From Bacillus infantis (lineage in GTDB: Bacteria; Bacillota; Bacilli; Bacillales; Cytobacillaceae): a DNA stretch of 64,000 nt. The stretch spans positions 1 to 64,000 of the forward strand of contig NZ_JAIVAP010000015.1 of NCBI RefSeq assembly GCF_020171945.1, written 5' to 3'. Position 1 is the first letter of the stretch. The number at the start of each line of letters is the position of its first letter. This document shows positions 36,146 through 44,804 of the stretch, in pieces. The translations under genes were made by a program, and so were the position numbers. The notes below the pieces were generated by a model, which saw nothing but the letters and a program-made list of their open reading frames with translations, made no database searches and was not told where the DNA came from.

Positions 36146-36331
36146 TCAGTAATACGGATATCCTCCGCCGTATGGCGGGCCGTAAAATGGCGGCGGGTAA
36201 AAGTACGGCCTTGGCCGCGGATAAAACAGTGCACTGCCGACAAGCCCTCCAAGCAATCCGCCTACAAACGGCGCCCCAAAGAAAAATCTTGAACCGCCTC
36301 CAGCATAATATGGCGCTCTATATGGATGCAT
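36146..36331 (-). CDS. 61-aa Gly/Pro/Tyr-rich small protein
   Basis: Composition dominated by G, P, Y and F. It starts MHPYRAPYYAGGGSRFFFG, has a central glycine-rich hydrophobic stretch (GGLLGGLVGSALF) and ends with repeats of the PP-Y/G-P-P-Y type. AAGGAGG precedes ATG 36331. Such proteins occur in spore coats and inclusions of bacilli; no function can be assigned. Confidence 0.65.
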   Translation of the reverse strand: MHPYRAPYYAGGGSRFFFGAPFVGGLLGGLVGSALFYPRPRPYFYPPPFYGPPYGGGYPYY

Positions 36332-36448
36332 AAAAGGTCTACCTCCTTATTTTCTTCCCTACACTACTACATATGCAGGCGAATGCCTTTTGGACTGGGC
36401 ATTTGTCCGCCCCCCGGGGCAATCCCCGCCGTGCCGTTCTTTCGGCAA

Positions 36449-36480
36449 AAAAAACACAGGAGACCTTCCCTGTGTTTTTT
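36449..36480. terminator. terminator downstream of the 63-aa gene
   Basis: AAAACACAGG...CCTGTGTTTT with long A and T flanks. On the minus strand it follows the stop of the 63-aa gene. Confidence 0.8.
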
Positions 36481-36485
36481 CAGCG

Positions 36486-36677
36486 CTATTTCTGTTCCAA
36501 TATATCTGCCGTTTGTCCGCACGCCTGCAGTGCCTGTTCGACCGCCTGGAGGGATTGCTCGATGCGTTCACGGTTTGATCCCTGCTCTACCGTTGTTAAT
36601 GCCTGCTGCAGGGAATCTTTTGCCTGATTCAGGGACCCATAAGAGTCCTGTACATATCCTCTTGCATTTTTCTGCAT
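36486..36677 (-). CDS. 63-aa glutamine-rich helical protein, unknown function
   Basis: A fully helical, Gln/Ala-rich protein with heptad-like spacing (LNQAKDSLQQALTTVEQ, IEQSLQAVEQALQAC) that could form a coiled coil. GAGGTG precedes ATG 36677. Small proteins of this type are common in spore formers. Family not recognised. Confidence 0.6.
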   Translation of the reverse strand: MQKNARGYVQDSYGSLNQAKDSLQQALTTVEQGSNRERIEQSLQAVEQALQACGQTADILEQK

Positions 36678-36702
36678 GTCAGCACCTCTTTGCTCTTATT
36701 TT

Positions 36703-36957
36703 TCACAGCCAATAGCCAATGGGAAGACAATTCCGTTCATCTGCAGAGCTGATCAGCCGGAGCTGGAACAGAAATTGGTCGAAGAGGATCGGCTCCCCAT
36801 CATCGAAAGAGCAGGATTCGAAAAGTAGCTCCAGCGGATTATCTCCAGCACCGGAATGCTCCATCACGCCTGAAAGCCAAAGCTTGAAGCTCAATGACTG
36901 TCCAAGTGCACTGTATCCTGCTTCATCGAATATTTCCCTTATCTGCTTTTCATCCAT
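36703..36957 (-). CDS. 84-aa uncharacterised acidic protein
   Basis: From ATG 36957, with GGGAGG eight bases upstream; the longer frame to 37071 ignores it. It is a helical N-terminal half (MDEKQIREIFDEAGYSALG) followed by an acidic, hydrophobic C-terminal part ending NCLPIGYWL. No motif recognised. It lies 25 bp upstream of the 63-aa gene on the same strand, so the two may be co-transcribed. Confidence 0.55.
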   Translation of the reverse strand: MDEKQIREIFDEAGYSALGQSLSFKLWLSGVMEHSGAGDNPLELLFESCSFDDGEPILFDQFLFQLRLISSADERNCLPIGYWL

Positions 36958-37183
36958 CCGGCCGCCTCCCTGCATACCAGAAATCTTCCATTTTTGATTT
37001 TTCCCAAACTGGCTGTTTTTATACTTTCCCCGTGCAAGAAAAGGCTCTGGGAAAATAACCATTTTCTGCACTTTTGCGTGATGGCTCGTCTATAATATAG
37101 CGAAGCATAAATCGGCAGCCTGCAGGGTATTTCAACTTTCATCTTATGAAGCCTTACAGCTGTTCCAAAAGGAGGGATATCAT

Positions 37184-37957
37184 ATGGATACAAAAGAGCT
37201 TTTCGATTTGTCCAACAAAACGGCCATCGTTACCGGCGGCGGGCGGGGGCTTGGCGAGCAAATGGCCTATGCACTTGCAGAGGCAGGGGCAAATGTAGTC
37301 GTCTGTTCCAGGAATCTGGAGGCGTGCCAGGCTGTCAGCAAGAAGCTGGCTTCCCTGGGAGCCCAGTCATTGGCATTGGAATGCGATGTAACCAATGAAA
37401 ATAATATCAGCTTTGTCATCGCCGAAACGATCAGCCATTTCGGGCGGATTGACATCCTGATCAATAACAGCGGAACTTCCTGGGTCGCTCCGCTCCTTGA
37501 CTACCCGGAAGACAAATGGGACAAAGTGATGGATGTTAATGTGAAGGGTGCATTCTTATTTACTCAGGCAGCAGCAAGGGCCATGAAGGATCAGGGCAGC
37601 GGAAAAATCATCAATATCGCATCTGTCACAGGATTACGGGGGGCTCCAACCGGCTTTCTGGATACACCGGCGTACAACACAAGCAAGGGAGCGCTGATGG
37701 TGCTGACAAAGGATCTGGCTGTGAAGCTCGCCCCCTATAACATCCAGGTCAACAGCATTGCCCCGGGCCTGTTCCCGACAAAAATGACGGCATCCATGGA
37801 AAAAACCAATAAAATATTGCTGAAAAAGATACCTGCCGGAAGGTTTGGCAAGAATGAGGATATAAAGGGAACAGCCCTGTTTCTGGCTTCCAGTGCTTCC
37901 GATTATGTGACAGGCCATACGCTTGTAGTAGATGGCGGCCTGACGGCAACCATCTAG
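37184..37957 (+). CDS. SDR family oxidoreductase of the PHA cassette (acetoacetyl-CoA reductase or related)
   Basis: A 257-aa classical SDR with cofactor motif TGGGRGLGEQ, NNSG in place of NNAG, catalytic Ser in IASVTG, YNTSKGA (Tyr/Lys) and terminal TGHTLVVDGGLTA. Followed within 25 bp by phaR and then phaC. That suggests it supplies (R)-3-hydroxyacyl-CoA in the manner of PhaB, but the sequence also resembles gluconate 5-dehydrogenase-type SDRs, so phaB is not asserted. AAAGGAGG precedes ATG 37184. A TATAAT lies near 37092. Confidence 0.82.
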   Translation: MDTKELFDLSNKTAIVTGGGRGLGEQMAYALAEAGANVVVCSRNLEACQAVSKKLASLGAQSLALECDVTNENNISFVIAETISHFGRIDILINNSGTSWVAPLLDYPEDKWDKVMDVNVKGAFLFTQAAARAMKDQGSGKIINIASVTGLRGAPTGFLDTPAYNTSKGALMVLTKDLAVKLAPYNIQVNSIAPGLFPTKMTASMEKTNKILLKKIPAGRFGKNEDIKGTALFLASSASDYVTGHTLVVDGGLTATI

Positions 37958-37982
37958 AATAACAGCGGAAAGGAGCAGGCGA

Positions 37983-38585
37983 ATGTCAAATGAACAAGCG
38001 CAGGAATTATTCAGTTCATTAAAAAAAATGGGAATGAAGCTTGAATTTGAGTTGAATGAGCTGATAAAAAAGCAGCTGAATAAAGAAGAACTTCTGCTTA
38101 CAGCCAGCTCAAATTCAGCTGTGATTGCGAGTATGATCAGCCAATGCCGGAATATGGCTGAATTGCTTTCCATACCTTTAAACTTCCCTACAAAGAACGA
38201 TGTGGCCCGGGTGGCAAAGCTAGCCATTCAGGTTGAAGAGAAAGTCGATCAGCTTGACGAACAAATGCTGACACTGTCCAGTACACTTGCCGACATTAAA
38301 AACTCACTCGAGATGCTTGGGTCAGGAGGCTTTCCAGAAAAGCCGGCCAGCCCGGCTATGGATTATCCTAAATCAGGACAAAATCCGGAAGTGAAAGCTC
38401 CTTCCTCCAAACCGGAATCTGATATTGATTCAGGGGCAGCAGCTTCCAGGACAGAAGGCAGTCTGGCTGGGAAGCGACGGATAGCACGGTTCATGGCACT
38501 CAGAATCCTTCTGGATAATCTCCAGAAAAATGCTGAAATCCTATCCGGATTGCCTTCGAAAGGATCGAAAAATAATGGAAGATAA
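37983..38585 (+). CDS. phaR: PhaR-like subunit of class IV PHA synthase
   Basis: A 200-aa protein, mostly alpha-helical, with coiled-coil-like stretches (LIKKQLNKEELLL, VEEKVDQLDEQMLTLSSTL). A Pro/Ser-rich linker (about 118-155) and a basic C-terminal helix follow. Length and composition match PhaR, which pairs with PhaC in Bacillus. The identification rests largely on context: ATG 37983 follows AAAGGAG, and the stop overlaps the next gene, which has the PhaC catalytic residues. PhaR is required for activity of class IV synthases. Confidence 0.7.
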   Translation: MSNEQAQELFSSLKKMGMKLEFELNELIKKQLNKEELLLTASSNSAVIASMISQCRNMAELLSIPLNFPTKNDVARVAKLAIQVEEKVDQLDEQMLTLSSTLADIKNSLEMLGSGGFPEKPASPAMDYPKSGQNPEVKAPSSKPESDIDSGAAASRTEGSLAGKRRIARFMALRILLDNLQKNAEILSGLPSKGSKNNGR

Positions 38586-39639
38586 TATCGGCAGCTCCAA
38601 TGCATTCTGGTCCGAGAAGGAAAAAGATAGATGGAAAGGATTTTTCCGGACACTCTCGGCAGCAAAGCCCGAACAGGGATGCACATACAGGAGAGCAGTC
38701 TGGAAAAAGAACAAAGCGGTCTTATGGCATTACCCTCCGGCGGAAAGAAAGTACAGCACTCCCATGTTCCTGATTTATTCACTCATCAACCAGCCTTACA
38801 TTCTGGACCTTGCACCAAATGAAAGCATGATCGAGGTACTTGTCAACAAAGGCTATGATGTATATCTAATCGATTTCGGCGCTCCGGGATATGAAGATAA
38901 AGACCTGACGATCACCGACTATATCAGGGATTATATAGCAAAAGCCGCCGCAAGGGCGCTCAGCCACTCAGGGGCATCGGAGCTGACTGTCATGGGCTTT
39001 TGCCTGGGCGGGACCATTGCTGCCATCTATGCAAGCATCTCAGAGCAGCCGATCAAGAACCTGATTCTATTTGTGACACCGATCGATTTCAGCATCTTGC
39101 CCGCTTATGACGAGTGGATTGAAGCCGTTTCAACAGGCAGGGCCGATTTCGATGCTGTCATTGATGCACTCGGAATCATCCCGGCCCCTTTTATGGAAGC
39201 CGGCATGCGGCTGCTTACTTCACCTATCTACTTATCTCACTACCTCTCTCTATTAAACCGCTCATATGATGAAAAATACACAGAAAAGTGGCTGAGGTTC
39301 AACACATGGACAACTGGCCATATTCCTTTTTCCGGAGCTGCCTTAAAACAGATTTTCCATGAATTCGGGAGAAGGAACTCCCTGATGGATGGCTCTCTCG
39401 TCATCGATGGAAAAAAAGCCGACCTGGCTAATATACAGGCAAACCTGCTCGCTGTTGCCACAGCAGGAGACAGGCTGGTTCCCAGAGAACAGGTCGAGCC
39501 TGTGATCGGCCTCGTTTCAAGCAGAGACAGAACTTTTCACTTGCAGCATGGAGGGCACGCCAATCTTGCATCCGGCGGACAGCTCCCTCCCTACCTGACC
39601 GATTGGCTCCATGAACGCTCAGAGCCTATTGGCAGTTAA
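38575..39639 (+). CDS. phaC: class III/IV polyhydroxyalkanoate synthase subunit PhaC
   Basis: A 354-aa alpha/beta-hydrolase-fold protein. The lipase-like box is GFCLGG with the nucleophile Cys143 in place of serine, as in PHA synthases. Candidate catalytic partners are Asp299 (AGDRLVP) and His328 (HGGHAN); the spacings fit class IV PhaC. YDVYLIDFGAPG before the box is also typical. It polymerises (R)-3-hydroxyacyl-CoA into storage granules. ATG 38575 overlaps phaR by eleven bases; AGGAT is upstream. The longer frame from 38530 has no ribosome binding site. Confidence 0.82.
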   Translation: MEDNIGSSNAFWSEKEKDRWKGFFRTLSAAKPEQGCTYRRAVWKKNKAVLWHYPPAERKYSTPMFLIYSLINQPYILDLAPNESMIEVLVNKGYDVYLIDFGAPGYEDKDLTITDYIRDYIAKAAARALSHSGASELTVMGFCLGGTIAAIYASISEQPIKNLILFVTPIDFSILPAYDEWIEAVSTGRADFDAVIDALGIIPAPFMEAGMRLLTSPIYLSHYLSLLNRSYDEKYTEKWLRFNTWTTGHIPFSGAALKQIFHEFGRRNSLMDGSLVIDGKKADLANIQANLLAVATAGDRLVPREQVEPVIGLVSSRDRTFHLQHGGHANLASGGQLPPYLTDWLHERSEPIGS

Positions 39640-39662
39640 AATCTGAACAATGGAGGGTTAGG

Positions 39663-39773
39663 ATGTTTTATACCTTGAACTATGAGAAGCTTCTTAGACC
39701 AACAGGCCACTGCAGCTATTACGGATTTGCCTCAATTGTGTTTGCAGATTATTTCAAGAAATGCTGCAGCTAA
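39663..39773 (+). CDS. 36-aa small ORF after phaC
   Basis: ATG 39663 follows GGAGGGTTAGG by a few bases, 23 bp after phaC's stop. The peptide has an aromatic, tyrosine-rich centre (SYYGFASIVFADYF) and three cysteines, two adjacent near the C-terminus (KKCCS). It precedes a terminator, so it would be the last gene of the PHA transcript. No homologue is known to me; the strong ribosome binding site is the main support. Confidence 0.5.
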   Translation: MFYTLNYEKLLRPTGHCSYYGFASIVFADYFKKCCS

Positions 39774-39798
39774 CAGTAAGGCTTGTTCTTTATAAAAG

Positions 39799-39831
39799 AA
39801 ACCTCATCCCCAAAAGGGTTGAGGTTTTTTC
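39799..39831. terminator. terminator between the PHA cassette and yuiH
   Basis: AAACCTCA(T)CCC-caaaa-GGG(T)TGAGGTTT with a T6 tail. Confidence 0.85.
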
Positions 39832-39841
39832 ATTGAACAGG

Positions 39842-40435
39842 TCAATCAAAGCTGAATCTTTCTTCTTTGAAGGGATCTCCATAATTATGATACCCGTTTC
39901 TTTCCCAGAATCCAGGCTTATCTACAGCAGAGAACTCGATGCCGCGGAGCCATTTGGCGCTTTTCCAGAAATAAAGATGCGGTATGACGGCACGGAGCGG
40001 AAAGCCATGTTCCGCGGTAAGAGGCACGCCATTATGGGAGTGTGCCAGGAGGCTCGTTTCCTTCAGGAAGTCTGCAAGCGGCAGATTAGCAGTCCACCCT
40101 TCCTCTGCATGCAGAATGACAAATGATGTTTCATCCCTAAGCTTCACCAGCCTGACAATCTCTTTTGCAGCGACACCCCTCCACACATTATCAAGCTTTG
40201 ACCAGCCTGTGACACAGTGGATGTCATTCCCGGATTCTGTCTGCGGCAGCTTCAGAAGATCGCTGTAGCTGAAGACTCTTTCCTTTTCGACAGTCCCGAA
40301 GATCCGCAGCGACCAGTGATCCAGACTTGAATAATAAGGAACATTGCCATGGTGCAGGACCGGAAAAGATGCGGTCACATTCTGGTTCGGCGGAACTCGT
40401 CCCGAGTCCGCTTTCCTGACCTTTCCGAAATACAT
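39842..40435 (-). CDS. yuiH: sulfite oxidase-type molybdopterin oxidoreductase, YuiH-like
   Basis: A 197-aa protein of the oxidoreductase molybdopterin-binding fold. The cysteine likely to bind Mo lies in DIHCVTGWSKLDNVWRGV; the family motifs HAEEGWTANLPL, AEHGFPLRAVIPHLYFWKSAKW and a C-terminal GYHNYGDPFKEER follow. Homologues (YedY-like) reduce methionine sulfoxide in exported proteins, but this protein has no signal peptide. GGGGTGAT precedes ATG 40435. The position before yuiF matches B. subtilis. Confidence 0.9.
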   Translation of the reverse strand: MYFGKVRKADSGRVPPNQNVTASFPVLHHGNVPYYSSLDHWSLRIFGTVEKERVFSYSDLLKLPQTESGNDIHCVTGWSKLDNVWRGVAAKEIVRLVKLRDETSFVILHAEEGWTANLPLADFLKETSLLAHSHNGVPLTAEHGFPLRAVIPHLYFWKSAKWLRGIEFSAVDKPGFWERNGYHNYGDPFKEERFSFD

Positions 40436-40508
40436 GCAAAATCACCCCATTCACTACTCGTATGTAAGGATATATTATCCTATATTTCTGTCAATACACA
40501 GCAATTTG

Positions 40509-40541
40509 CAAAAAGAGGGGCTCCATTATCGGAACCCCTCT
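40509..40541 (-). terminator. terminator downstream of yuiF
   Basis: AGAGGGG(C)TCC-attatc-GGA(A)CCCCTCT with an A5 tract on the left, giving T5 on the minus strand. Confidence 0.85.
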
Positions 40542-40547
40542 GCTTGA

Positions 40548-41861
40548 TTATAGGACCATTGCTGCAATCCAGCCAAAGGCAATCAGCGGAATATTATAGT
40601 GCACAAAGGTTGGCACACATGTATCCCAAATGTGATTATGCTGTCCATCAGCATTAAGCCCGGCCGTCGGCCCGAGCGTACTGTCTGAAGCCGGCGATCC
40701 TGCGTCTCCAAGAGCAGCGGCTGTTCCGACCAAAGCGATGGTCGCCATTGGACTGAAGCCAAGCTCCATGGCAAGCGGGACAAAGATCGTCGCAATAATC
40801 GGGATGGTCGAGAAGGATGAGCCGATGCCCATTGTCACGAGCAGGCCGACAAGGAGCATAAGGAAAGCTGCAAGAGCCTTGCTGCCGCCGATGATTGCCG
40901 CTGCCTGTTCAACAAGCTTTTCAACATCCCCGGTTTCTTTCAGCACATCAGCAAACCCAAAGGCCGCCAGCATGACAAACCCGATGAAAGCCATCATTTT
41001 CATTCCCTCGGTCAATAAGGCATCTGCTTCCCTCCAGCGGATTGCCCCGCTGATATAAATGACCAGGATGCCGCTCAGTGCTCCGAATATCATTGAGTCC
41101 AGGATGATCTGAACTGTAAGTGCCGCGACAATGGCAAGGATGGAAAACAGGATGGCCAGTTTTGAATAGCTTCCTTTTTCCGGAGCAGCGATTTCGATAG
41201 TCTCATAGCTTCTTGATTTACGGTATGAGAAGAACACTGCGATAATAAGGCCTGCTGCAAGACCGGCAGTCGGGATCAGCATCGCTTTTGGGATATCTCC
41301 CATTTCAATGACAAGCCCGCTGTCAGCCATATTGCTGGCCAATATTTCATGGAAAATCTTCCCGAAGCCTGCAGGCAGCAGGATATAAGGTGCAGTCAGC
41401 CCGAATGTCAGGACTGAAGCAATCAGGCGCCGGTCGATTTTCAGTTCATTCATCACGTGAAGAAGCGGCGGAATCAGGATTGGAATAAAGGCAATGTGAA
41501 TCGGAATCAGGTTCTGGGAAAAACAGGCCATTAAAAGGATCGCAAACACTATTAAAGCCTTTGAATAAGTCTTTCCCTTAGATCCCCCGTTTCTGCCGAC
41601 AACCCCCAGCACCCAGTCCACCATTAAGTTAGGAAGCCCGGTTTTGGAAATGGCAACGGCAAACCCGCCAAGAAGCGCATAGCTGAGGGCCACCTCGGCA
41701 CTGCCTCCAAGCCCGTTTGTAAATACTTCAATTACTTTATCTACAGACAGCCCGCCCGTCAAACCGCCAACCAAAGCCCCTGCAATCAGTGCAAACACAA
41801 CGTTCACACGCAAAAGGCTCAGCACCAGCATCACAAGCACAGCTGCAATAACTGCATTCAT
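40548..41861 (-). CDS. yuiF: Na+/H+ antiporter family (NhaC-type) permease, YuiF/HisP-like
   Basis: A 437-aa protein with about 11 membrane helices. It has a repeated glycine-rich core (GALVGGLTGGLS), SQNLIPIHIAFIPILIPPLL, and GIGSSFSTIPIIATIFVPLA with LGDAGSPASDSTLGPTAGLNADGQHNHIWDT (positions near the C-terminus). B. subtilis YuiF is reported as a histidine permease; Na+ or H+ coupling is assumed. ATG 41861 follows GAGAGGGG. An in-frame extension to 42020 passes through a GC-rich tandem repeat and lacks start signals. Confidence 0.88.
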   Translation of the reverse strand: MNAVIAAVLVMLVLSLLRVNVVFALIAGALVGGLTGGLSVDKVIEVFTNGLGGSAEVALSYALLGGFAVAISKTGLPNLMVDWVLGVVGRNGGSKGKTYSKALIVFAILLMACFSQNLIPIHIAFIPILIPPLLHVMNELKIDRRLIASVLTFGLTAPYILLPAGFGKIFHEILASNMADSGLVIEMGDIPKAMLIPTAGLAAGLIIAVFFSYRKSRSYETIEIAAPEKGSYSKLAILFSILAIVAALTVQIILDSMIFGALSGILVIYISGAIRWREADALLTEGMKMMAFIGFVMLAAFGFADVLKETGDVEKLVEQAAAIIGGSKALAAFLMLLVGLLVTMGIGSSFSTIPIIATIFVPLAMELGFSPMATIALVGTAAALGDAGSPASDSTLGPTAGLNADGQHNHIWDTCVPTFVHYNIPLIAFGWIAAMVL

Positions 41862-41958
41862 GTTGTATCCCCTCTCTTGATGAAAAAACAGTAAGTATAT
41901 AGAATGAATAGTCTGCAAGTGTTCTACAGCAGCCAGCCGCTTGTCAGCAGCAGGTACT

Positions 41959-41982
41959 GCGGCCGGTATTGCGGCCGGTATT
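41959..41982. repeat. 12-bp tandem repeat (two units) upstream of yuiF
   Basis: Two perfect copies of GCGGCCGGTATT, with a decayed third copy just to the left (GCAGGTACT). It lies about 100 bp before the yuiF start. Nothing else was seen in 41862-42115. Confidence 0.5.
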
Positions 41983-42115
41983 ACTTTACTCTGATAAATC
42001 GGTAAAGAACTAAAACACAAATACTAAAATACCATACTGGGACTGGCCTGTCAATTATCCCGGGGAACTTCCAGTGATTGGAGGCAGCTGGCGGGGAGTG
42101 CTAATATTAAATAAT

Positions 42116-42146
42116 GAAAAAAGCCAGCCCCCTTAAGGGGCTGGCC
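42116..42146 (-). terminator. terminator of pepA
   Basis: GCCAGCCCC-cttaag-GGGCTGGC with a minus-strand T6 tail. Confidence 0.88.
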
Positions 42147-42157
42147 CGGATTAGCCT

Positions 42158-43660
42158 TTATTCAAATGGCTCAAATCGTTCTACCATAAGGGCAAGTGTT
42201 CTGGCCATCACTCCGGTGGCGCCGGACGGTCCGAGATCATGCGCCTTGTCAACAGTGGCAGTGCCGGCAATATCAAGATGAACCCAAGGAGTCCCCTCGG
42301 CAAATTCCCCGACAAAGCCGCCGCCCATGATGGCATGGCCTGCACGGCCAGGAGAGTTGTTCAGATCGGCAATCTTGCTGCTCCTGATGCGCGCCTTATC
42401 TTTTTCAAATAATGGAAGCCTCCAGATCGGCTCACCGGCTTCGAATGACGCTTCGAGCACCTGCTCATAGAGGGCTTCATTATTGGCCAATGCTCCGGTT
42501 GTATCATTGCCAAGCGCAACAATCACGCCGCCTGTCAAAGTCGCTACATCTACCAGATATCCTGCTCCATGATGCTTCGCATAGGTGACAGCATCTGCAA
42601 GAGCAAGGCGCCCTTCTGCATCTGTATTCAGTACCTCAATCGTTTTTCCGCTCATGGAGGTGATGACGTCATCAGGCTTGAATGCTGTGCCGCTCACCAT
42701 ATTGTCTGTGGACGGAATGACGGCCACAACATTCTGAGCAGGCTTCAGTTCACCGATGATTTCCATAGCGCCAAGCACAGCCGCGGCTCCTCCCATATCG
42801 GTCTTCATGCCGACAATGCCATCTTTCGGCTTGAGTGAATAGCCGCCTGTATCAAAAGTAATCCCTTTTCCGACCAGACCGACCACATCCGTCCACTCGT
42901 CCCTGCCCTGGTATTTCAGGACAATCATTTTTGGCGGTTCTGCAGATCCCTGGTTGACGGCAAGAAGGGCACCCATGCCCAGCTTCAGCATATCTTCTTT
43001 TTCAAGAATTTCCGCTTCAAAATTATATTTGCCTGCAAGCTCAAGCGCGTAGTTCGCCAAATCTGTTGCTGTCAGCATATTCCCTGGAAGATTTACGAGC
43101 GTCCTCGCGGAGTTAGTCCCTTTCCCGTGGGCGGTCCCTACTTCAAGCGAAGCCTTGACCTCGGCTTCATCAGCAGTGCTGTACACTGTGAGGCTTTCAA
43201 CTTTCTTTTCAGGCTCGTTCGATTTTTGCTTATAGCCCTGGAACTCATATGCTGAAAGCTCGAAAGCTTCTGCTGCAGCATGCGCCGCATCATTTGCGTC
43301 TGCATTCTCTGCTGTGAATGAGTCAAGATAAAGCGCGGCCTCCTGCAGCCTGTCTTCTTTTAAGCGTTTGAAGGCCTTTCCGAAAGCTTCCCTTAGCACT
43401 TCAAAATCCAGTTCCTTTTCTTTTCCAAGCCCTACAAAGTAAATTCTTTTGACTCCTGTTTTGCCAAATGTATGTATTTTGGAAACCGCTTTTTTCTTAG
43501 CTGAAATGTCCCCGCTTTTCATCAGTTCTGTCAGATTTCCTTCAAAAATGTCATCTGCCTTTGCCAGATTGCCTTCAAGCTTGGCAGGTTTATCGAATAA
43601 TCCGATGACAAGGGCCTCATGGCCGGCATTGAAGTCCAACTCCTGTTTGATTGTATACAT
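42158..43660 (-). CDS. pepA: leucyl aminopeptidase (M17)
   Basis: A 500-aa protein from ATG 43660, eight bases after GGAGGTGA. The C-terminal M17 catalytic domain has [29 protein letters not shown] and the metal/active-site [13 protein letters not shown]. It removes N-terminal residues from peptides in the cytosol using two metal ions. The position matches B. subtilis yuiE. A longer frame starting at GTG/ATG 43669 overlaps the ribosome binding site. Confidence 0.96.
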   Translation of the reverse strand: MYTIKQELDFNAGHEALVIGLFDKPAKLEGNLAKADDIFEGNLTELMKSGDISAKKKAVSKIHTFGKTGVKRIYFVGLGKEKELDFEVLREAFGKAFKRLKEDRLQEAALYLDSFTAENADANDAAHAAAEAFELSAYEFQGYKQKSNEPEKKVESLTVYSTADEAEVKASLEVGTAHGKGTNSARTLVNLPGNMLTATDLANYALELAGKYNFEAEILEKEDMLKLGMGALLAVNQGSAEPPKMIVLKYQGRDEWTDVVGLVGKGITFDTGGYSLKPKDGIVGMKTDMGGAAAVLGAMEIIGELKPAQNVVAVIPSTDNMVSGTAFKPDDVITSMSGKTIEVLNTDAEGRLALADAVTYAKHHGAGYLVDVATLTGGVIVALGNDTTGALANNEALYEQVLEASFEAGEPIWRLPLFEKDKARIRSSKIADLNNSPGRAGHAIMGGGFVGEFAEGTPWVHLDIAGTATVDKAHDLGPSGATGVMARTLALMVERFEPFE

Positions 43661-43721
43661 TCTGCTCACCTCCAGTATTAATACCTTTATTATATCGGAT
43701 AAAAGGATTTATTTCGAGAAT

Positions 43722-44099
43722 CTAATCATCTTCCAAAAATAAATAGATATCAGGCAGGACGGGAAGGGTTTTTACCTCCTCATAAGGAATTGTATCTATA
43801 GTCTCTGGTATAATGGAGAGGCATGCAGAGATGAATCCGTACACCTTTTCCAGGTCCAGACCCCAATGCCTCGGCCTGTAGGATTGAAGATAAGAATGGG
43901 CAGCCTGCATCATGAGCCTGGCGCCTTTCACATTGCCATACTCGTAATGGTAGATGGCCACACTCATTTGCAGCAGCCCTTTAAAAAACAGATCGGTTTT
44001 GTCTTCCATCCACAATTCCTCCAAAAGGTCATGGCAAGTGTAATAGTCACCTTCATTAAAACAGATGAAGAATTCGTAGTATTCTTTGGGATAAAGCAT
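43722..44099 (-). CDS. DUF309 family protein
   Basis: A 125-aa protein from ATG 44099, after AGGGGTGAT. Signature residues are the helical EGDYYTCHDLLEELW (His, Glu, Trp) and FKGLLQMSVAIYHYEYGN. The DUF309 fold is a small helical bundle of unknown function (YpuF in B. subtilis lies elsewhere). It is inserted here between pepA and yuiD. Confidence 0.85.
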   Translation of the reverse strand: MLYPKEYYEFFICFNEGDYYTCHDLLEELWMEDKTDLFFKGLLQMSVAIYHYEYGNVKGARLMMQAAHSYLQSYRPRHWGLDLEKVYGFISACLSIIPETIDTIPYEEVKTLPVLPDIYLFLEDD

Positions 44100-44314
44100 G
44101 CAATCACCCCTGCACAGAATGTATTCATACTCCTGGTTATCCATATCATATCAGATGTACATAAATTTCAGTATTCAACTTCCGCCCCGGCGGGTATAAA
44201 AAACAAAAGGGCTCTCTGCCCTGCAGATGCGGCTTATGGGAGGCTCAAGCTCCACTTGCTCCTATCAGCGCGGCAGCTGTCAAAACAGCCAAAAAATGAA
44301 AAGGTGGTTTCCCG

Positions 44315-44794
44315 ATGGATTTATTGCTCAACTTCCCCTTATGGTCTGCACTGGCCGCAATCTTTTTTGCACAGTTTGTAAAGGTGCCCATTCAGTATAT
44401 TGCCACAAGAAAGCTGGATTGGTCCCTTTTAACAAGCACCGGAGGCATGCCCAGCTCCCACTCGGCCGCTGTAACGGCCTTATCCACGGGCGTGGCCCTG
44501 GAAACCGGGATGGATTCTGCTGTATTTGCGGTGGCAGCTGTGTTTGCCATCATCACGATGTTTGATGCCACCGGTGTAAGAAGGCAGGCAGGCGAACAGG
44601 CCATTGTCCTGAATCAGCTTGTAAACGATTTTAATAAATTCGTCGAGGAAGCCAAGGTATGGCAGAAGAAGGCTGAAAAAGAAAAGCAGAAAGAACTGAA
44701 GGAGCTCCTGGGCCACAAGCCGATTGAAGTATTTTTCGGCGGCCTGACAGGGATTGCTTTGACCCTAGTCCTCGATATGCTAGTGAATCTATAA
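44315..44794 (+). CDS. yuiD: divergent PAP2 family protein (DUF212, YuiD)
   Basis: A 159-aa membrane protein with about four helices and the signature GGMPSSHSAAVTALSTGVAL plus MFDATGVRRQAGEQA. The motifs resemble acid phosphatase/vanadium haloperoxidase proteins. A charged coiled-coil segment rich in Lys/Glu (KKAEKEKQKELKELL) separates the last helix. Substrate unknown. It is 10 bp before the next gene and probably forms an operon with it. Confidence 0.9.
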   Translation: MDLLLNFPLWSALAAIFFAQFVKVPIQYIATRKLDWSLLTSTGGMPSSHSAAVTALSTGVALETGMDSAVFAVAAVFAIITMFDATGVRRQAGEQAIVLNQLVNDFNKFVEEAKVWQKKAEKEKQKELKELLGHKPIEVFFGGLTGIALTLVLDMLVNL

Positions 44795-44804
44795 GGAGAT
44801 TTTT

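Noticed and set aside
41862-42020. N-terminal extension of yuiF with IPAA repeats
   Set aside because: The frame is open, but no ribosome binding site precedes ATG 42020, and ATG 41861 has one and fits the family start. The IPAA pattern is the translation of the 12-bp tandem repeat.
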